A stretch of 64,000 bases of DNA. Origin: an uncultured SAR116 cluster alpha proteobacterium (GTDB lineage Bacteria; Pseudomonadota; Alphaproteobacteria; Puniceispirillales; Marisalimonadaceae). The stretch's first letter is position 1, and each line of letters opens with the position of its first letter. The DNA is taken from contig CACJOU010000001.1 of assembly GCA_902595145.1 (NCBI GenBank), positions 62,001 through 126,000 on the forward strand, written 5' to 3'. The notes under the pieces were generated by a model. That model saw only the letters and a list, made by a program, of their open reading frames with translations, made no database searches and had not been told where the DNA came from. Made by a program: the position numbers and the translations under genes. Positions 35,346 to 47,926 of the stretch are shown in pieces.

Positions 35346-36651
35346 AATTCTTTGGTCTTCCTATTTGAATAAGATTAAATCCACTTCCACTAAAACTATC
35401 TGGATTAAGAGCATTCCTTAAATCGACTAAAATATTTCCTTTCATATGTTTTAATCTTTCTGGTGACAAACTTCTGAATTCGTTCCACTCAGTCAAAATT
35501 ACTAGCGCATCACTATTATTTATACAATCTTCAATACTATCTGCAAATTGGATATTTTTTAATAATTTTTTTGCTTCATACATTGCAACTGGGTCGAATG
35601 CAGAGATTTGTATATTTTTTTCTTGCAGTTTTGGAATAATATCTAGACATGGACTTTCTCTCATATCATCTGTTTCTGGTTTGAATGCCAACCCTAGGAT
35701 TGATACTTTCTTATTAGTGTAATTTTTTCCTAAGGTAGAAATTATCTTTTCTGCCATATCTATTTTTCTTTGAGCGTTAAAATTGATGACATTTTCCACT
35801 ATAGAAATATTTGAACCATAATGTTTGGCAGTTTTTACCAGAGCTTGAGTATCTTTGGGAAAACAAGATCCACCATAACCTGGTCCCGGATGCAAAAATT
35901 TACTACCAATTCTTTTGTCTAGACCAATTCCTCTTGAGACGTCATGAACATCAGCCCCAACCTTTTCACATAAATCTGCCATCTGGTTAATATAGGATAT
36001 TTTTACAGCCAGAAATGCATTACCAGCATATTTAATTAACTCTGCTGTTTTTAAATCAGTAAATAAAATTGGCGTTTCAATTAAATATAATGGTTTATAT
36101 ATTTTTGAAATTATTTCTTTTGCTTTTTCAGTTTCATACCCAACAACCACCCTATCTGGTCTCATAAAATCTTCAATAGCATTACCTTCTCTCAAAAATT
36201 CTGGATTTGAAACCACATCGAATTTGGCTATGGGATTAATTTTTTTAATTATATTTTTAATTTCGTTTCCTGTCCCAACAGGCACCGTGGACTTGGTGAC
36301 GACTACTGTATAACCAATTAAATTTTTTGCTATTTCCTCTGCAGCTTCATAAATATATGATAAATCAGCATAACCGTCACCACGTCTAGTGGGCGTTCCC
36401 ACAGCAATAAAAACAACATCTGCATTAGCTATATTTTTCTTGACATCAATACTAAAAGTGAGCCGATTAGCATCCTTGTTTTTTTTAACTAAATTTTCAA
36501 GACCAGGTTCATAGATAGGTATAATATTTTTTTTTAGGTTAGTGATTTTGTCTTTATCTTTGTCTACACAACATACATCAAAACCAAACTCTGAAAAACA
36601 AGTTCCAGATACTAATCCAACATAGCCAGTTCCTAACATTGTTATTTTCAT
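35335..36651 (-). CDS. ugd: UDP-glucose 6-dehydrogenase
   Basis: The enzyme oxidises UDP-glucose twice with NAD to UDP-glucuronate for surface polysaccharides. The 438-residue protein has the Rossmann start MLGTGYVGLVSGTCFSEFGF, AVGTPTRRGDGYADLS, and the catalytic cysteine in GPGYGGSCFPKDTQAL (about 255). VSILGLAFKPETDDMRESP lies in the C-terminal domain. It is divergent from galU, whose product makes its substrate, and convergent with proV, overlapping it by 11 nt. Confidence 0.96.
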   Translation of the reverse strand: MKITMLGTGYVGLVSGTCFSEFGFDVCCVDKDKDKITNLKKNIIPIYEPGLENLVKKNKDANRLTFSIDVKKNIANADVVFIAVGTPTRRGDGYADLSYIYEAAEEIAKNLIGYTVVVTKSTVPVGTGNEIKNIIKKINPIAKFDVVSNPEFLREGNAIEDFMRPDRVVVGYETEKAKEIISKIYKPLYLIETPILFTDLKTAELIKYAGNAFLAVKISYINQMADLCEKVGADVHDVSRGIGLDKRIGSKFLHPGPGYGGSCFPKDTQALVKTAKHYGSNISIVENVINFNAQRKIDMAEKIISTLGKNYTNKKVSILGLAFKPETDDMRESPCLDIIPKLQEKNIQISAFDPVAMYEAKKLLKNIQFADSIEDCINNSDALVILTEWNEFRSLSPERLKHMKGNILVDLRNALNPDSFSGSGFNLIQIGRPKNFSQ

Positions 36652-36752
36652 GACATATCCTCTTATATATGAGAAACATAAAGTTTTAAACTGATTGAAA
36701 ATAAAAAAATAATAACCATATCAACTACTATACTAGTTTATAGGATTTGTGA

Positions 36753-37616
36753 ATGAAAATTAAAAAAGCAATATTTCCAGTGGGTGGATTAGGTACAAGA
36801 TTTCTTCCTGCTACCAAGTCAATGCCTAAAGAAATGCTTCCAATTGTTGACAAGCCCCTTATACAATATGCAGTTGAAGAAGCGGCTAATGCAGGTATTG
36901 ACCAATTTATTTTTGTTACTAGTCGAGGAAAATCTGCCATAGAAAATCATTTTGATCATTCTTTTGAACTTGAAAATAACTTACTTTCAAAAGGAAAAAG
37001 ACAAACCCTTAAAACTGCTCAAGAAATGCTTAAAATCCCTGGGTCATTTGCTTATGTAAGACAACAAGAACCAGCTGGTCTCGGTCATGCTGTTTGGTGT
37101 GCTAGACATTTAATTGGAGATGAACCAGTTGCCATAATTCTTGCGGATGACTTAATTTATGGTGGAAATACAATTAAAGAAATGATTGCTAAATATAATT
37201 CTGGTAACATGCTTGCTGTAATGGATGTAGACAGAAAAGACGTATCCTCATATGGAGTGATTTCTCCTGGAAAATCGATAGACAAAAATGTTTCTGAAAT
37301 TTTAGGCCTTATAGAAAAACCATCCACAGAAAATGCACCTAGCAATATGGCTGTTGTCGGGAGATATATTATAGAACCAGCCGTTTTTGAGGTCTTAGAA
37401 CAACAAAATAGAGGTGCTAGCAATGAAATTCAACTTACTGACGCTATAGCAAGTAGAATAGGAGCGTCAAATTGTATGGGATATAAATTTTCAGAGGAAC
37501 GATTTGATTGTGGATCTAAATTAGGATTTATACAAGCAAACATTCGTTTTTCTATTGAAAGGCCAGAGATGAAACAGAACCTTAAAAGTTGGCTAAAACG
37601 TGAAATAGTTAGTTAA
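36753..37616 (+). CDS. galU: UTP-glucose-1-phosphate uridylyltransferase
   Basis: GalU makes UDP-glucose from glucose-1-phosphate and UTP. The 287-residue protein shows the nucleotidyltransferase signature FPVGGLGTRFLPATKSMPKE, then MLPIVDKPLIQYAVEEA, EPAGLGHAVWCARHLIGDEP and LADDLIYGGNT (metal-binding Asp). LIEKPSTENAPSNMAVVGRY is in the second half. It is 5 nt from the phosphohexomutase gene, which could supply glucose-1-phosphate, and divergent from ugd, which uses its product. Confidence 0.96.
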   Translation: MKIKKAIFPVGGLGTRFLPATKSMPKEMLPIVDKPLIQYAVEEAANAGIDQFIFVTSRGKSAIENHFDHSFELENNLLSKGKRQTLKTAQEMLKIPGSFAYVRQQEPAGLGHAVWCARHLIGDEPVAIILADDLIYGGNTIKEMIAKYNSGNMLAVMDVDRKDVSSYGVISPGKSIDKNVSEILGLIEKPSTENAPSNMAVVGRYIIEPAVFEVLEQQNRGASNEIQLTDAIASRIGASNCMGYKFSEERFDCGSKLGFIQANIRFSIERPEMKQNLKSWLKREIVS

Positions 37617-37621
37617 AATTG

Positions 37622-39031
37622 ATGTTTAAGCATACTTTTAACAACACAATTCTACGATCATACGACATTAGGGGTATTTATGATAAAACCTTAACAGAAA
37701 AAGACGCCTTCATGTTTGGTTTTTTCTTTGGAATTACAGTCAGAGAAAAATATCCAGAAAAAAAACATCCATTAATTGTTGTTGGAATGGATGGAAGGTT
37801 ATCTAGCCCATTATTAGAAAAAAAACTGACTGAAGGACTTGAAAATTCTGGTTGCGAAATTTACAGAATTGGACTGGGTCCAACGCCAATGCTTTATTTT
37901 GCAAGTAATTATTATAAGGCAGATGGAGCAATACAAGTGACTGGAAGTCATAATCCAAAAGATTATAATGGTTTTAAAATAGTTTTAAATCAAAACTCTT
38001 TCTTTGGAGAAGATATTCAAAAACTAGGTCATTTTGCAAGTAAAGGTTATTCAAGAACATTTAATGGTTTTTCTAAATCTATCGCAATAAATACTCATTA
38101 TATTAATGAAATTATTAAACCTCTCCAAAATGTTAAACGGCAACTTGATGATAAAACTATTGTTTGGGATTGTGGTAATGGCGCATCCGGTCCTTCACTT
38201 GAGATGATAACCACAAAAATTCCTGGAAAACACGTTATCTTATATTCTAAAGTTGATGGCAATTTTCCAAATCATCATCCTGATCCTACCGATGAGTCTA
38301 CTCTAAAAATTTTGAAAAATAAAATGCAAGAGGTTGATGCTGAACTTGGAATAGCATTTGATGGAGATGGTGACAGAATTGGTGTTGTTGACAAGCAAGG
38401 AAGGCCTATTCCTGGTGATTTATTAACTGCATTTCTTGCAAATTCAATAGCTCCAAATGATAAACTTATCCAAACAATAATTTTAGATATTAAGTCAAGT
38501 TATGTTGCGTATGAAAATATTATATCTCTAGGTTTTAAAGCAGAAATTGGAAAAACAGGACATTCAAACATCAAAAAAAGAATTAAAGAGATAAAATCCC
38601 CATTAGCAGGTGAAATGTCTGGCCACATTTTTTTTAGTGACACCTATTTTGGTTATGATGATGCACTTTATGCAGCTATAAGATTACTTACCTTAACGGC
38701 AAATAATTTTGAATTAGATAAATTTATATCAACTTTACCTGAAACATTTGTTTCACCTGAAATTAAGGTTTTTTGTTCTGATGAAATTAAATTTTTAACT
38801 ATTGATAATATATCTAAAAAAGTGTTTGAAAAATATAATTCCAATGATGTAATTACATTAGATGGCTTAAGAGTTAAAAATAATCATGGTTGGTGGTTAA
38901 TACGAGCAAGTAACACTGAAGAAGCACTGGTAGTTAGGTTTGAAGGTAAATCTGAAAAAGATAAGAAAGAATTGTATTTTGAAGTTAAAAATCTTCTCAA
39001 AAATGAAGGATTAACTTTAGATAATTTCTAA
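37622..39031 (+). CDS. Phosphomannomutase/phosphoglucomutase
   Basis: This alpha-D-phosphohexomutase of 469 residues begins at the ATG at 37622 (an in-frame TTG at 37619 is unlikely). The phosphoserine loop is VTGSHNPKDYNG (about 108), the metal loop FDGDGDRIGVVD (about 242), the sugar-binding loop GEMSGHIFF (about 335) and the phosphate loop RASNTEEALVVRFE. It interconverts mannose or glucose 6- and 1-phosphates; the dual-specificity PMM/PGM (AlgC-like) class fits best. With galU and ugd it completes a route from glucose-6-phosphate to UDP-glucuronate. Confidence 0.92.
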   Translation: MFKHTFNNTILRSYDIRGIYDKTLTEKDAFMFGFFFGITVREKYPEKKHPLIVVGMDGRLSSPLLEKKLTEGLENSGCEIYRIGLGPTPMLYFASNYYKADGAIQVTGSHNPKDYNGFKIVLNQNSFFGEDIQKLGHFASKGYSRTFNGFSKSIAINTHYINEIIKPLQNVKRQLDDKTIVWDCGNGASGPSLEMITTKIPGKHVILYSKVDGNFPNHHPDPTDESTLKILKNKMQEVDAELGIAFDGDGDRIGVVDKQGRPIPGDLLTAFLANSIAPNDKLIQTIILDIKSSYVAYENIISLGFKAEIGKTGHSNIKKRIKEIKSPLAGEMSGHIFFSDTYFGYDDALYAAIRLLTLTANNFELDKFISTLPETFVSPEIKVFCSDEIKFLTIDNISKKVFEKYNSNDVITLDGLRVKNNHGWWLIRASNTEEALVVRFEGKSEKDKKELYFEVKNLLKNEGLTLDNF

Positions 39032-39076
39032 AAAATGATATTAGTTTTTTGAATAATACTCACATTGGGGATAAAA

Positions 39077-42329
<3,253 letters not shown>

Positions 42330-42349
42330 TTAATATCTTGTTTGTATAC

Positions 42350-42358
42350 TGTGGATAA
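42350..42358 (-). promoter_or_regulatory. DnaA-box consensus upstream of ccrM
   Basis: The 9-mer TTATCCACA is present on the minus strand within the 117-nt gap between rnhB and ccrM, 39 nt before the ccrM start. One box alone is weak evidence, but DnaA is a cell-cycle regulator and ccrM a cell-cycle gene, so regulation is conceivable. Confidence 0.35.
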
Positions 42359-42428
42359 AATGATAATTATTGAACAAAGTCAATTACTTAGTTGTAATTA
42401 ATTAATTTATACAATATGTGTATTATTG

Positions 42429-43121
42429 TTAATTATTTTTACTATATATAGTAGCAATTGGTTTAAATGATTTTCTGTGTAAATCTAAAACACCATTTTT
42501 TAAAATAGCATTTTTGTGATCATTGGTGCCATAACCAAAATGACAGTCAAATAAGTAAGATGGATATCTTTTAGATAACTGTCTCATTATAGTATCTCTT
42601 GTTTCTTTGGAAATAATACTTGCTAATGCAATAGTTTTGCAAACACTATCGCCCTTAACTAAAGTTTGAAGTAAATTGCAAGGTAAATTTAGTTTTTTTG
42701 ATTGTAAAAAATTGTCTAAATTTTCAAAATTTGGTTTAAATTTACCATCTAAATAAATACAAAAATCTTTGTCTTTATGTGTTTCTGTATTTTTTAATTT
42801 TTTAATTAATGAAAATATAGACCTTTTCATTGCAATGGCATTTGCATATGAAAGACCATACTTGTCAATTTCTTCTACACTTGCGATAGAAGAAGAATAT
42901 TTAACAAAACTATCTAATGATAATATTATTTCTCTTCGCTTTGACGACTTTAATTTCTTGCTATCATTAATCTCTGAATGTAAGGATTTATATTTAGTAA
43001 AATCAAACCAACAGGCAGTTGATGCTAATGGTCCAGCCCATGAACCCCTGCCCGCCTCATCAACGCCTATCATTAAAATATTTTTTTTATGTAAATCTCT
43101 TTCAATATCAAAACTAATCAT
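42429..43121 (-). CDS. rnhB: Ribonuclease HII
   Basis: RNase HII removes ribonucleotides from DNA and RNA-DNA hybrids. The 230-residue protein begins its fold with MIGVDEAGRGSWAGPLASTA, holding the catalytic D-E pair (canonical GVDEAGRGPLAGPV), and continues with YLDGKFKPN (third Asp). VKGDSVCKTIALASIISKETRD and SYLFDCHFGYGTNDHKNAI are family signatures (K-D-G-D-x-x-x-x-x-I-A-A-A-S-I-x-A-K, and G-Y-G-T). The start overlaps the moaB stop by 1 nt. It precedes ccrM. Confidence 0.93.
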   Translation of the reverse strand: MISFDIERDLHKKNILMIGVDEAGRGSWAGPLASTACWFDFTKYKSLHSEINDSKKLKSSKRREIILSLDSFVKYSSSIASVEEIDKYGLSYANAIAMKRSIFSLIKKLKNTETHKDKDFCIYLDGKFKPNFENLDNFLQSKKLNLPCNLLQTLVKGDSVCKTIALASIISKETRDTIMRQLSKRYPSYLFDCHFGYGTNDHKNAILKNGVLDLHRKSFKPIATIYSKNN

Positions 43122-43660
43122 TAATTCTTAGAACGAGAAAATTTATGCTCTTGAAGTCTAGGCATAATTTCTAAAAAGTTACATGGTTTGTGTCTTACAT
43201 CTAACTGAAATTTTAATATTTCATCCCAGCCATCTTTACATGCAGATGGAGAGCCAGGTAAGTTAAAAATATATTTTCCATTTGCAACTCCTGCCAACGC
43301 TCTTGATTGTAAAGCAGATGTATTGATTTTTTTAAATGATAACCAACGAAACATTTCTCCAAAACCATCTATATTTTTTTCAAATATTGTATTCATTACT
43401 TCTGGCGTTATATCTCTTCCAGTAAGACCAGTTCCTCCAGTAGATATGATCACATCTATATTTTCAATTTTTATTAATTTTGAAAATAAATCATAAATTT
43501 TATTGAAATCATCTTTTACAATCTCTCTTACTGTTACTTTATGACCAAATTGTGTAATTCTATCAACTAAAGTATCACCAGATTTGTCATTTTTTAATTC
43601 CCTTGTATCCGATATAGTAACAACCGCAATATTTATTGAAATAAAATCATTTTCACCCAT
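43121..43660 (-). CDS. moaB: MoaB/MogA-family molybdopterin protein
   Basis: This 179-residue protein acts in molybdopterin adenylylation. The family signatures are VVTISDTRELKNDKSGDTLV near the N-terminus and DVIISTGGTGLTGRDITPE (about 75-93), followed by a conserved GFGEMFRWLSF and the substrate loop NLPGSPSACKDGW. It matches MoaB more than MogA in length and motif detail. No other Mo-cofactor genes are in the window. It lies 8 nt after the lytic transglycosylase gene and overlaps rnhB by 1 nt. Confidence 0.9.
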   Translation of the reverse strand: MGENDFISINIAVVTISDTRELKNDKSGDTLVDRITQFGHKVTVREIVKDDFNKIYDLFSKLIKIENIDVIISTGGTGLTGRDITPEVMNTIFEKNIDGFGEMFRWLSFKKINTSALQSRALAGVANGKYIFNLPGSPSACKDGWDEILKFQLDVRHKPCNFLEIMPRLQEHKFSRSKN

Positions 43661-43668
43661 TATTAAAC

Positions 43669-45444
43669 TTAACTTCCTGTATTGTTGAAAAAAATTTTTG
43701 AATCTAAAGTTTTTCCAGATGCTAACGAAAGAAGAATTGTGTTATCTTCATTAAATCTAGTCTTATATACCCATAAATTTGTAAGTACCAACTTTATATA
43801 ATTTCTAGTTTCTCTAGCGGGTAAACTCTCTAACATTAATAGAGTGTCTTTATATTTATAATTTCTATCTTTTGTCCATTTTTTAAAATTTCCGGGACCG
43901 GCATTATAGCTTGCTAACATCCACATTAAATCATTATTTACGATAGGTAAAGTAAAGAGAAATTTTATATATTTGGAACCAATTGAAATGTTGTGAGGGG
44001 GATTATAAAGTAAATGATTTTTGCTTCTTCTAAGTCTATATTCTTTATTTTTCATTATAAATGCTGCTGTTGATGGAATTATTTGTAACACGCCCATAGC
44101 CTTTGATGAGCTTCTAGCTCTAGGGTTGAAACCTGATTCTTGTCTGGCTATTGCATAAATAAGTGCCTTATCTTTCAAATCTGATGTATCTATGCTCCAA
44201 GATGGTATAGGATATAATCCACCTAATAATATTTTATCATGGTCATTTCTTAAAATAGCAGCTAACCTAAAAGTCAATCCTGGCATTTTATTATTTGATG
44301 TGAATGATAATAATTGGGGATAGTCTTTCACATCAAATTTAGGAATAATTTTTCTAAACTCTCTTGCAGCTTTATAAAATTCATTTACTTCTATTAATGC
44401 CAAGGCTCTGAGACCGCCCTTATGTTTAGTAATTTTATTAATTAAATTTTGATCATATTTGGGTAAGTCGAAGTTTGGGTTATACTTATACCCTAAAGAA
44501 GCCATTGCCAATGAACCATAAAAAGTTCGATCTTTTGTAGCTGCTTTTTTTAAAAAATAATTTGCCTCCTTAGCATTTCCCAATAAATATGAAACTCTAG
44601 CAGACCAATAACCGCCTCCAGCAGTAATTCCTTCAGGTCCCTCAATATCTGATAATTTATTAAAGAAATATTTTGATACTTTAATATCTTTTATTCTCCA
44701 TGAAGCTAATCCTCCAGCCCATAAAGCTAAAGGGTTAAGTTTCTCTGACAAACTTATCGAAAGTCTAGCCTGTCTTATAGATTTATAATCTTTTTCAAAA
44801 ATAAATAGTGCATGTGATAATTCTGCTCTAAGCTGTGATAACTCATTTTTTGTAAGATACTTTTTTACTTTTTTACTATTCAACAAATTTTCAGCATATA
44901 AAGTATTTCTTTTATTAATAGCTCTTCTAAATTTAATTGAAGTAGAATAAGCAAACTTTTTATATTTTTTGTTATCAATAGGAAATCTTGGCTTTAATAC
45001 GTTTGCTTTAAATGTACCATATCCATTTAAAAAACCTGGTGTTGGTTTTTTTGGACTCTTTAAATTGTTCGGTTTTCTCTTAAGAGCTATCCTTGTAATT
45101 CTAGTGGCATCTGGATGGTCATTATATTTATCAAGCCAATTTTTTAAATCAGTGTATGAGCTTCTCCATCCAGTAGGATGCAAATATCTTTCAGCATATA
45201 CGTTCCCTAATAAAATTTTATCATTCAATTTCTTGATTAAATTATCAACTTTTTTCCACTCTTTAGATTTTTTACTTTTAATTGGAAGTTTTTGAATTTC
45301 AAAAATTTTTTTATAAATTTTTATATCATCTTTTGAGAGTATTTTTCTAACTTTTTCATTATTTGCAAACGAAAAATTAGAACAAATTAGTGAACTTAAA
45401 AAAATAAGTCCAAAAAGCGTTTTTATATTTTTTAAGATTTTCAT
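43669..45444 (-). CDS. Soluble lytic murein transglycosylase
   Basis: This 591-residue periplasmic enzyme cleaves peptidoglycan glycan strands. It has a signal peptide (about 1-27) and a long all-helical superhelical region rich in short repeats (about 30-400), as in Slt70. A C-terminal SLT domain has the catalytic glutamate in YAIARQESGFNPRARSSS, followed by AMGVLQIIPSTA, NISIGSKYI and the closing MLASYNAGPGNFKKW. It belongs to the Slt70-type family of Alphaproteobacteria. It is 7 nt downstream of the UDG-like gene and 8 nt upstream of moaB. Confidence 0.92.
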   Translation of the reverse strand: MKILKNIKTLFGLIFLSSLICSNFSFANNEKVRKILSKDDIKIYKKIFEIQKLPIKSKKSKEWKKVDNLIKKLNDKILLGNVYAERYLHPTGWRSSYTDLKNWLDKYNDHPDATRITRIALKRKPNNLKSPKKPTPGFLNGYGTFKANVLKPRFPIDNKKYKKFAYSTSIKFRRAINKRNTLYAENLLNSKKVKKYLTKNELSQLRAELSHALFIFEKDYKSIRQARLSISLSEKLNPLALWAGGLASWRIKDIKVSKYFFNKLSDIEGPEGITAGGGYWSARVSYLLGNAKEANYFLKKAATKDRTFYGSLAMASLGYKYNPNFDLPKYDQNLINKITKHKGGLRALALIEVNEFYKAAREFRKIIPKFDVKDYPQLLSFTSNNKMPGLTFRLAAILRNDHDKILLGGLYPIPSWSIDTSDLKDKALIYAIARQESGFNPRARSSSKAMGVLQIIPSTAAFIMKNKEYRLRRSKNHLLYNPPHNISIGSKYIKFLFTLPIVNNDLMWMLASYNAGPGNFKKWTKDRNYKYKDTLLMLESLPARETRNYIKLVLTNLWVYKTRFNEDNTILLSLASGKTLDSKIFFNNTGS

Positions 45445-45451
45445 AGGATGA

Positions 45452-46198
45452 TTAGATTTCTTTTATTTTGTCTCTTAGAAGTTTCATATCCTCCCAAGCA
45501 TATTTTTTTAAGTCTGGCCTGTTTAACAAATGTGAAACATTAAAAGTTGGAAGAATAGAAAATTCACAATTTATTTCATTAGATTTCAATGTTTGCCATT
45601 TTCCTCTCAGTTTTATAATGCTCTCATTCAATTCTAAAATTTGGTATGTGGGAACCTCACCTAAACAGACGATAATCTTAGGCTTTAATAAATTTATCAA
45701 ATTAATAATAAAGGGTCTACAAATTTTTATTTCTTCTTTACTTGGGTATCTATTGCCTGGAGGTCGCCAAGGAATACTTTTTATAATGAAAGTTTCATCC
45801 ATATTAAGTTCTATAGCATTAAGCATTTTTTTAAACAATAATCCTTTACTTGAAACAAAAGGAACACCTTTCTTGTCCTCATCCACATCTGGGGGGCCGT
45901 CAATAATTAATAATTTAGAATTTGTATTTCCATAAAAGCTAACAAAATTAGTAGATGTTTTTTTTAATTTGCAACCTTCAAAGATTTTGAATGAATGTTC
46001 TAATTCTTTGATTTGTAGTTCTTTATTTTTTTTTGAATGATGATTTATTTCTGGTCTTATATTTTTTTTGTTATCTTCAAATAAAGAAGGGGCCTCACAA
46101 AAAAATTTGTCGTAAACTATACTATCGATACCAATTTCTCTATAAAAATCCAAAACGTTAGTAATTAATTTTTGATTTTTAGTTTCTAGCTGTTTCAA
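45452..46198 (-). CDS. Uracil-DNA glycosylase superfamily protein with altered motifs
   Basis: This 248-residue protein resembles the family 4-like uracil-DNA glycosylases of Alphaproteobacteria. FEGCKLKKTSTNFVSFYGN, GVPFVSSKGLLFKKML, IPWRPPGNRYPSKEEIKICRPF and a C-terminal LLNRPDLKKYAWEDM are recognisable. Two active-site motifs deviate: motif I, usually GEAPGxxED, is DGPPDVDED, and motif II, usually HP[SA], reads NVS in TFNVSHLL. It may be inactive, act on other lesions, or have shifted roles. It is upstream of the lytic transglycosylase and divergent from the TPR lipoprotein gene. Confidence 0.78.
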   Translation of the reverse strand: MKQLETKNQKLITNVLDFYREIGIDSIVYDKFFCEAPSLFEDNKKNIRPEINHHSKKNKELQIKELEHSFKIFEGCKLKKTSTNFVSFYGNTNSKLLIIDGPPDVDEDKKGVPFVSSKGLLFKKMLNAIELNMDETFIIKSIPWRPPGNRYPSKEEIKICRPFIINLINLLKPKIIVCLGEVPTYQILELNESIIKLRGKWQTLKSNEINCEFSILPTFNVSHLLNRPDLKKYAWEDMKLLRDKIKEI

Positions 46199-46288
46199 TT
46201 AAAATTTCCTATTAAATTTCATTTAATAAATATAAAATAGATTGTAATGAATTTTTATTAAAGAAAATATTAACTTTTGGTAGATTTT

Positions 46289-47926
46289 ATGATTAAAGGT
46301 GCACTAATTTTTCTTATTACACTTAATTTGATAGGTTGTAATATGAAAACAAAAATCTCAGACGTATCACAAAGTCATTCAAATCAAAATAACAGTACTT
46401 CATATATAGGAAATTATCTTACTGCCAATTATTCAATTATGAAAGGGGATGCTTATACTGCTAGTCGAATACTTAATAAAAACTTAAATAATTTAAAGCT
46501 TTTAGAAATCAAATTTTTTTCAAATATTGTTAGCGGAAATTTCGATGCTGCTGATAAGGTTTCCCATAAAATAAAACTGAATAGTGAAAATAACACTTTT
46601 TATAATTTACCTCGATATATTTTAAAAATTAAAAATAATGATTTTAGAGGCAGTTTAGAAATTTTTAAAAATCAAAAATTATTTTTTAATGTAGATGGTT
46701 TAAATAATCTAATAAAATTTTGGATTAAGGAAAGAGAAAATACAAAAAACTATTTATCAAAAAAACATCTTATAAATTCATCTATACATAAGTTGCTTAT
46801 ATTAGAAAATTTTTATGATTCTGATAAACTTGTTGAAATTGCTGACTTACTTTATAAAAGCAATAATTTAAATAGTCATGAATTTCTGTTGTTAGCAGGA
46901 TTTTACTTTAGGGTAGATAATTTTGAAAAATCAAAAGAAATTATTAAAACAAAATTACCAAACCAATTTGATAAAAATACTATAATAAATGATTTTTCTA
47001 ACAAAAATAACATATATAACAAAATCCAAAAAATAAATTTTATTTTAGCGTCCAAGATTTATAACTTGATAAATGAAAATAACTCAAAAATAAATAAGTC
47101 TTATTCTTATCAAAAAATCTTATTAGAATTCAGTATTTTTCTGGAACCTAAAATGGATATTTCTAAATATGCTTTAGCTGAAATCTATAACTTTGAAAAA
47201 ACATTTAAAACAGCATTTAAAATTTTAGATTCTATTCCTGAAAATTCATTTTTTTCTTTAGCCGCTAATCTAAAAAAATTAGCTGTAAAAAAATCTTCTG
47301 GGATGGATATGGAATATAAAAATTTACTTTTCAAAATTATAAACATATGGCCTAATAATAAATTAGTTTTATATAGATTAGCAAATTACTATAAATCTAA
47401 ATCACAATATCGTAAATCACTTAAGATTTATAAAAATATCCTAGATCGTTATAATTCAAATGATCGTGATTTGTTTTTGTATGCAGCTAATTTAGACAAG
47501 ATTGGTAAATGGAAAGAAGCAAAAGTTTTATTTTTAGAACTTTTAAAAAAAAACCCACAGGATACTTTTACGCTAAACTATGTTTCTTATAAATTAGCTT
47601 TAAAAAACCAAGAATTGGAGCTTGCACTAGAATTAATAAAAAAAGCTTTGGTTATAGATCCTAATAATGGCTATTTTTTAGATACTCTTGGTTGGGTAGA
47701 ATATAAGAGAAACAATTTTATTTCCGCAGTTTACTTTTTAGAAAAATCTGTTTCTATTCTTCCAAGGAGTGCTGAAGTTATAAATCACCTTGGTGATTGT
47801 TATTTCATGTTAAATAGAAAAAAGGAGGCTATTTTTGAGTGGAATAAAGCTTTGAAATACGAAACTGACAAAAAAATAATAAAAAATATCAAAGAAAAAA
47901 TTCGAAAACATGAGCATCTATTATAA
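46289..47926 (+). CDS. TPR-repeat lipoprotein
   Basis: Starting at the ATG at 46289 gives 545 residues with a lipoprotein signal: MIKGALIFLITLNLIGC, whose LIGC is a lipobox (Cys17). The remainder is helical, and TPR repeats are clear in the last third, such as LALELIKKALVIDPNNGYFL then LDTLGWVEYKRNNFISAVYF and INHLGDCYFMLNRKKEAIFEW. This matches the TPR protein commonly found just upstream of ispE in Alphaproteobacteria. A role in envelope complexes is likely but not specific. The end overlaps ispE by 17 nt. Confidence 0.85.
   Translation: MIKGALIFLITLNLIGCNMKTKISDVSQSHSNQNNSTSYIGNYLTANYSIMKGDAYTASRILNKNLNNLKLLEIKFFSNIVSGNFDAADKVSHKIKLNSENNTFYNLPRYILKIKNNDFRGSLEIFKNQKLFFNVDGLNNLIKFWIKERENTKNYLSKKHLINSSIHKLLILENFYDSDKLVEIADLLYKSNNLNSHEFLLLAGFYFRVDNFEKSKEIIKTKLPNQFDKNTIINDFSNKNNIYNKIQKINFILASKIYNLINENNSKINKSYSYQKILLEFSIFLEPKMDISKYALAEIYNFEKTFKTAFKILDSIPENSFFSLAANLKKLAVKKSSGMDMEYKNLLFKIINIWPNNKLVLYRLANYYKSKSQYRKSLKIYKNILDRYNSNDRDLFLYAANLDKIGKWKEAKVLFLELLKKNPQDTFTLNYVSYKLALKNQELELALELIKKALVIDPNNGYFLDTLGWVEYKRNNFISAVYFLEKSVSILPRSAEVINHLGDCYFMLNRKKEAIFEWNKALKYETDKKIIKNIKEKIRKHEHLL

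Noticed and set aside
45468..45935. 155-codon plus-strand ORF opposite the UDG-like gene
   Set aside because: Antisense shadow with no start signal or recognisable domain.
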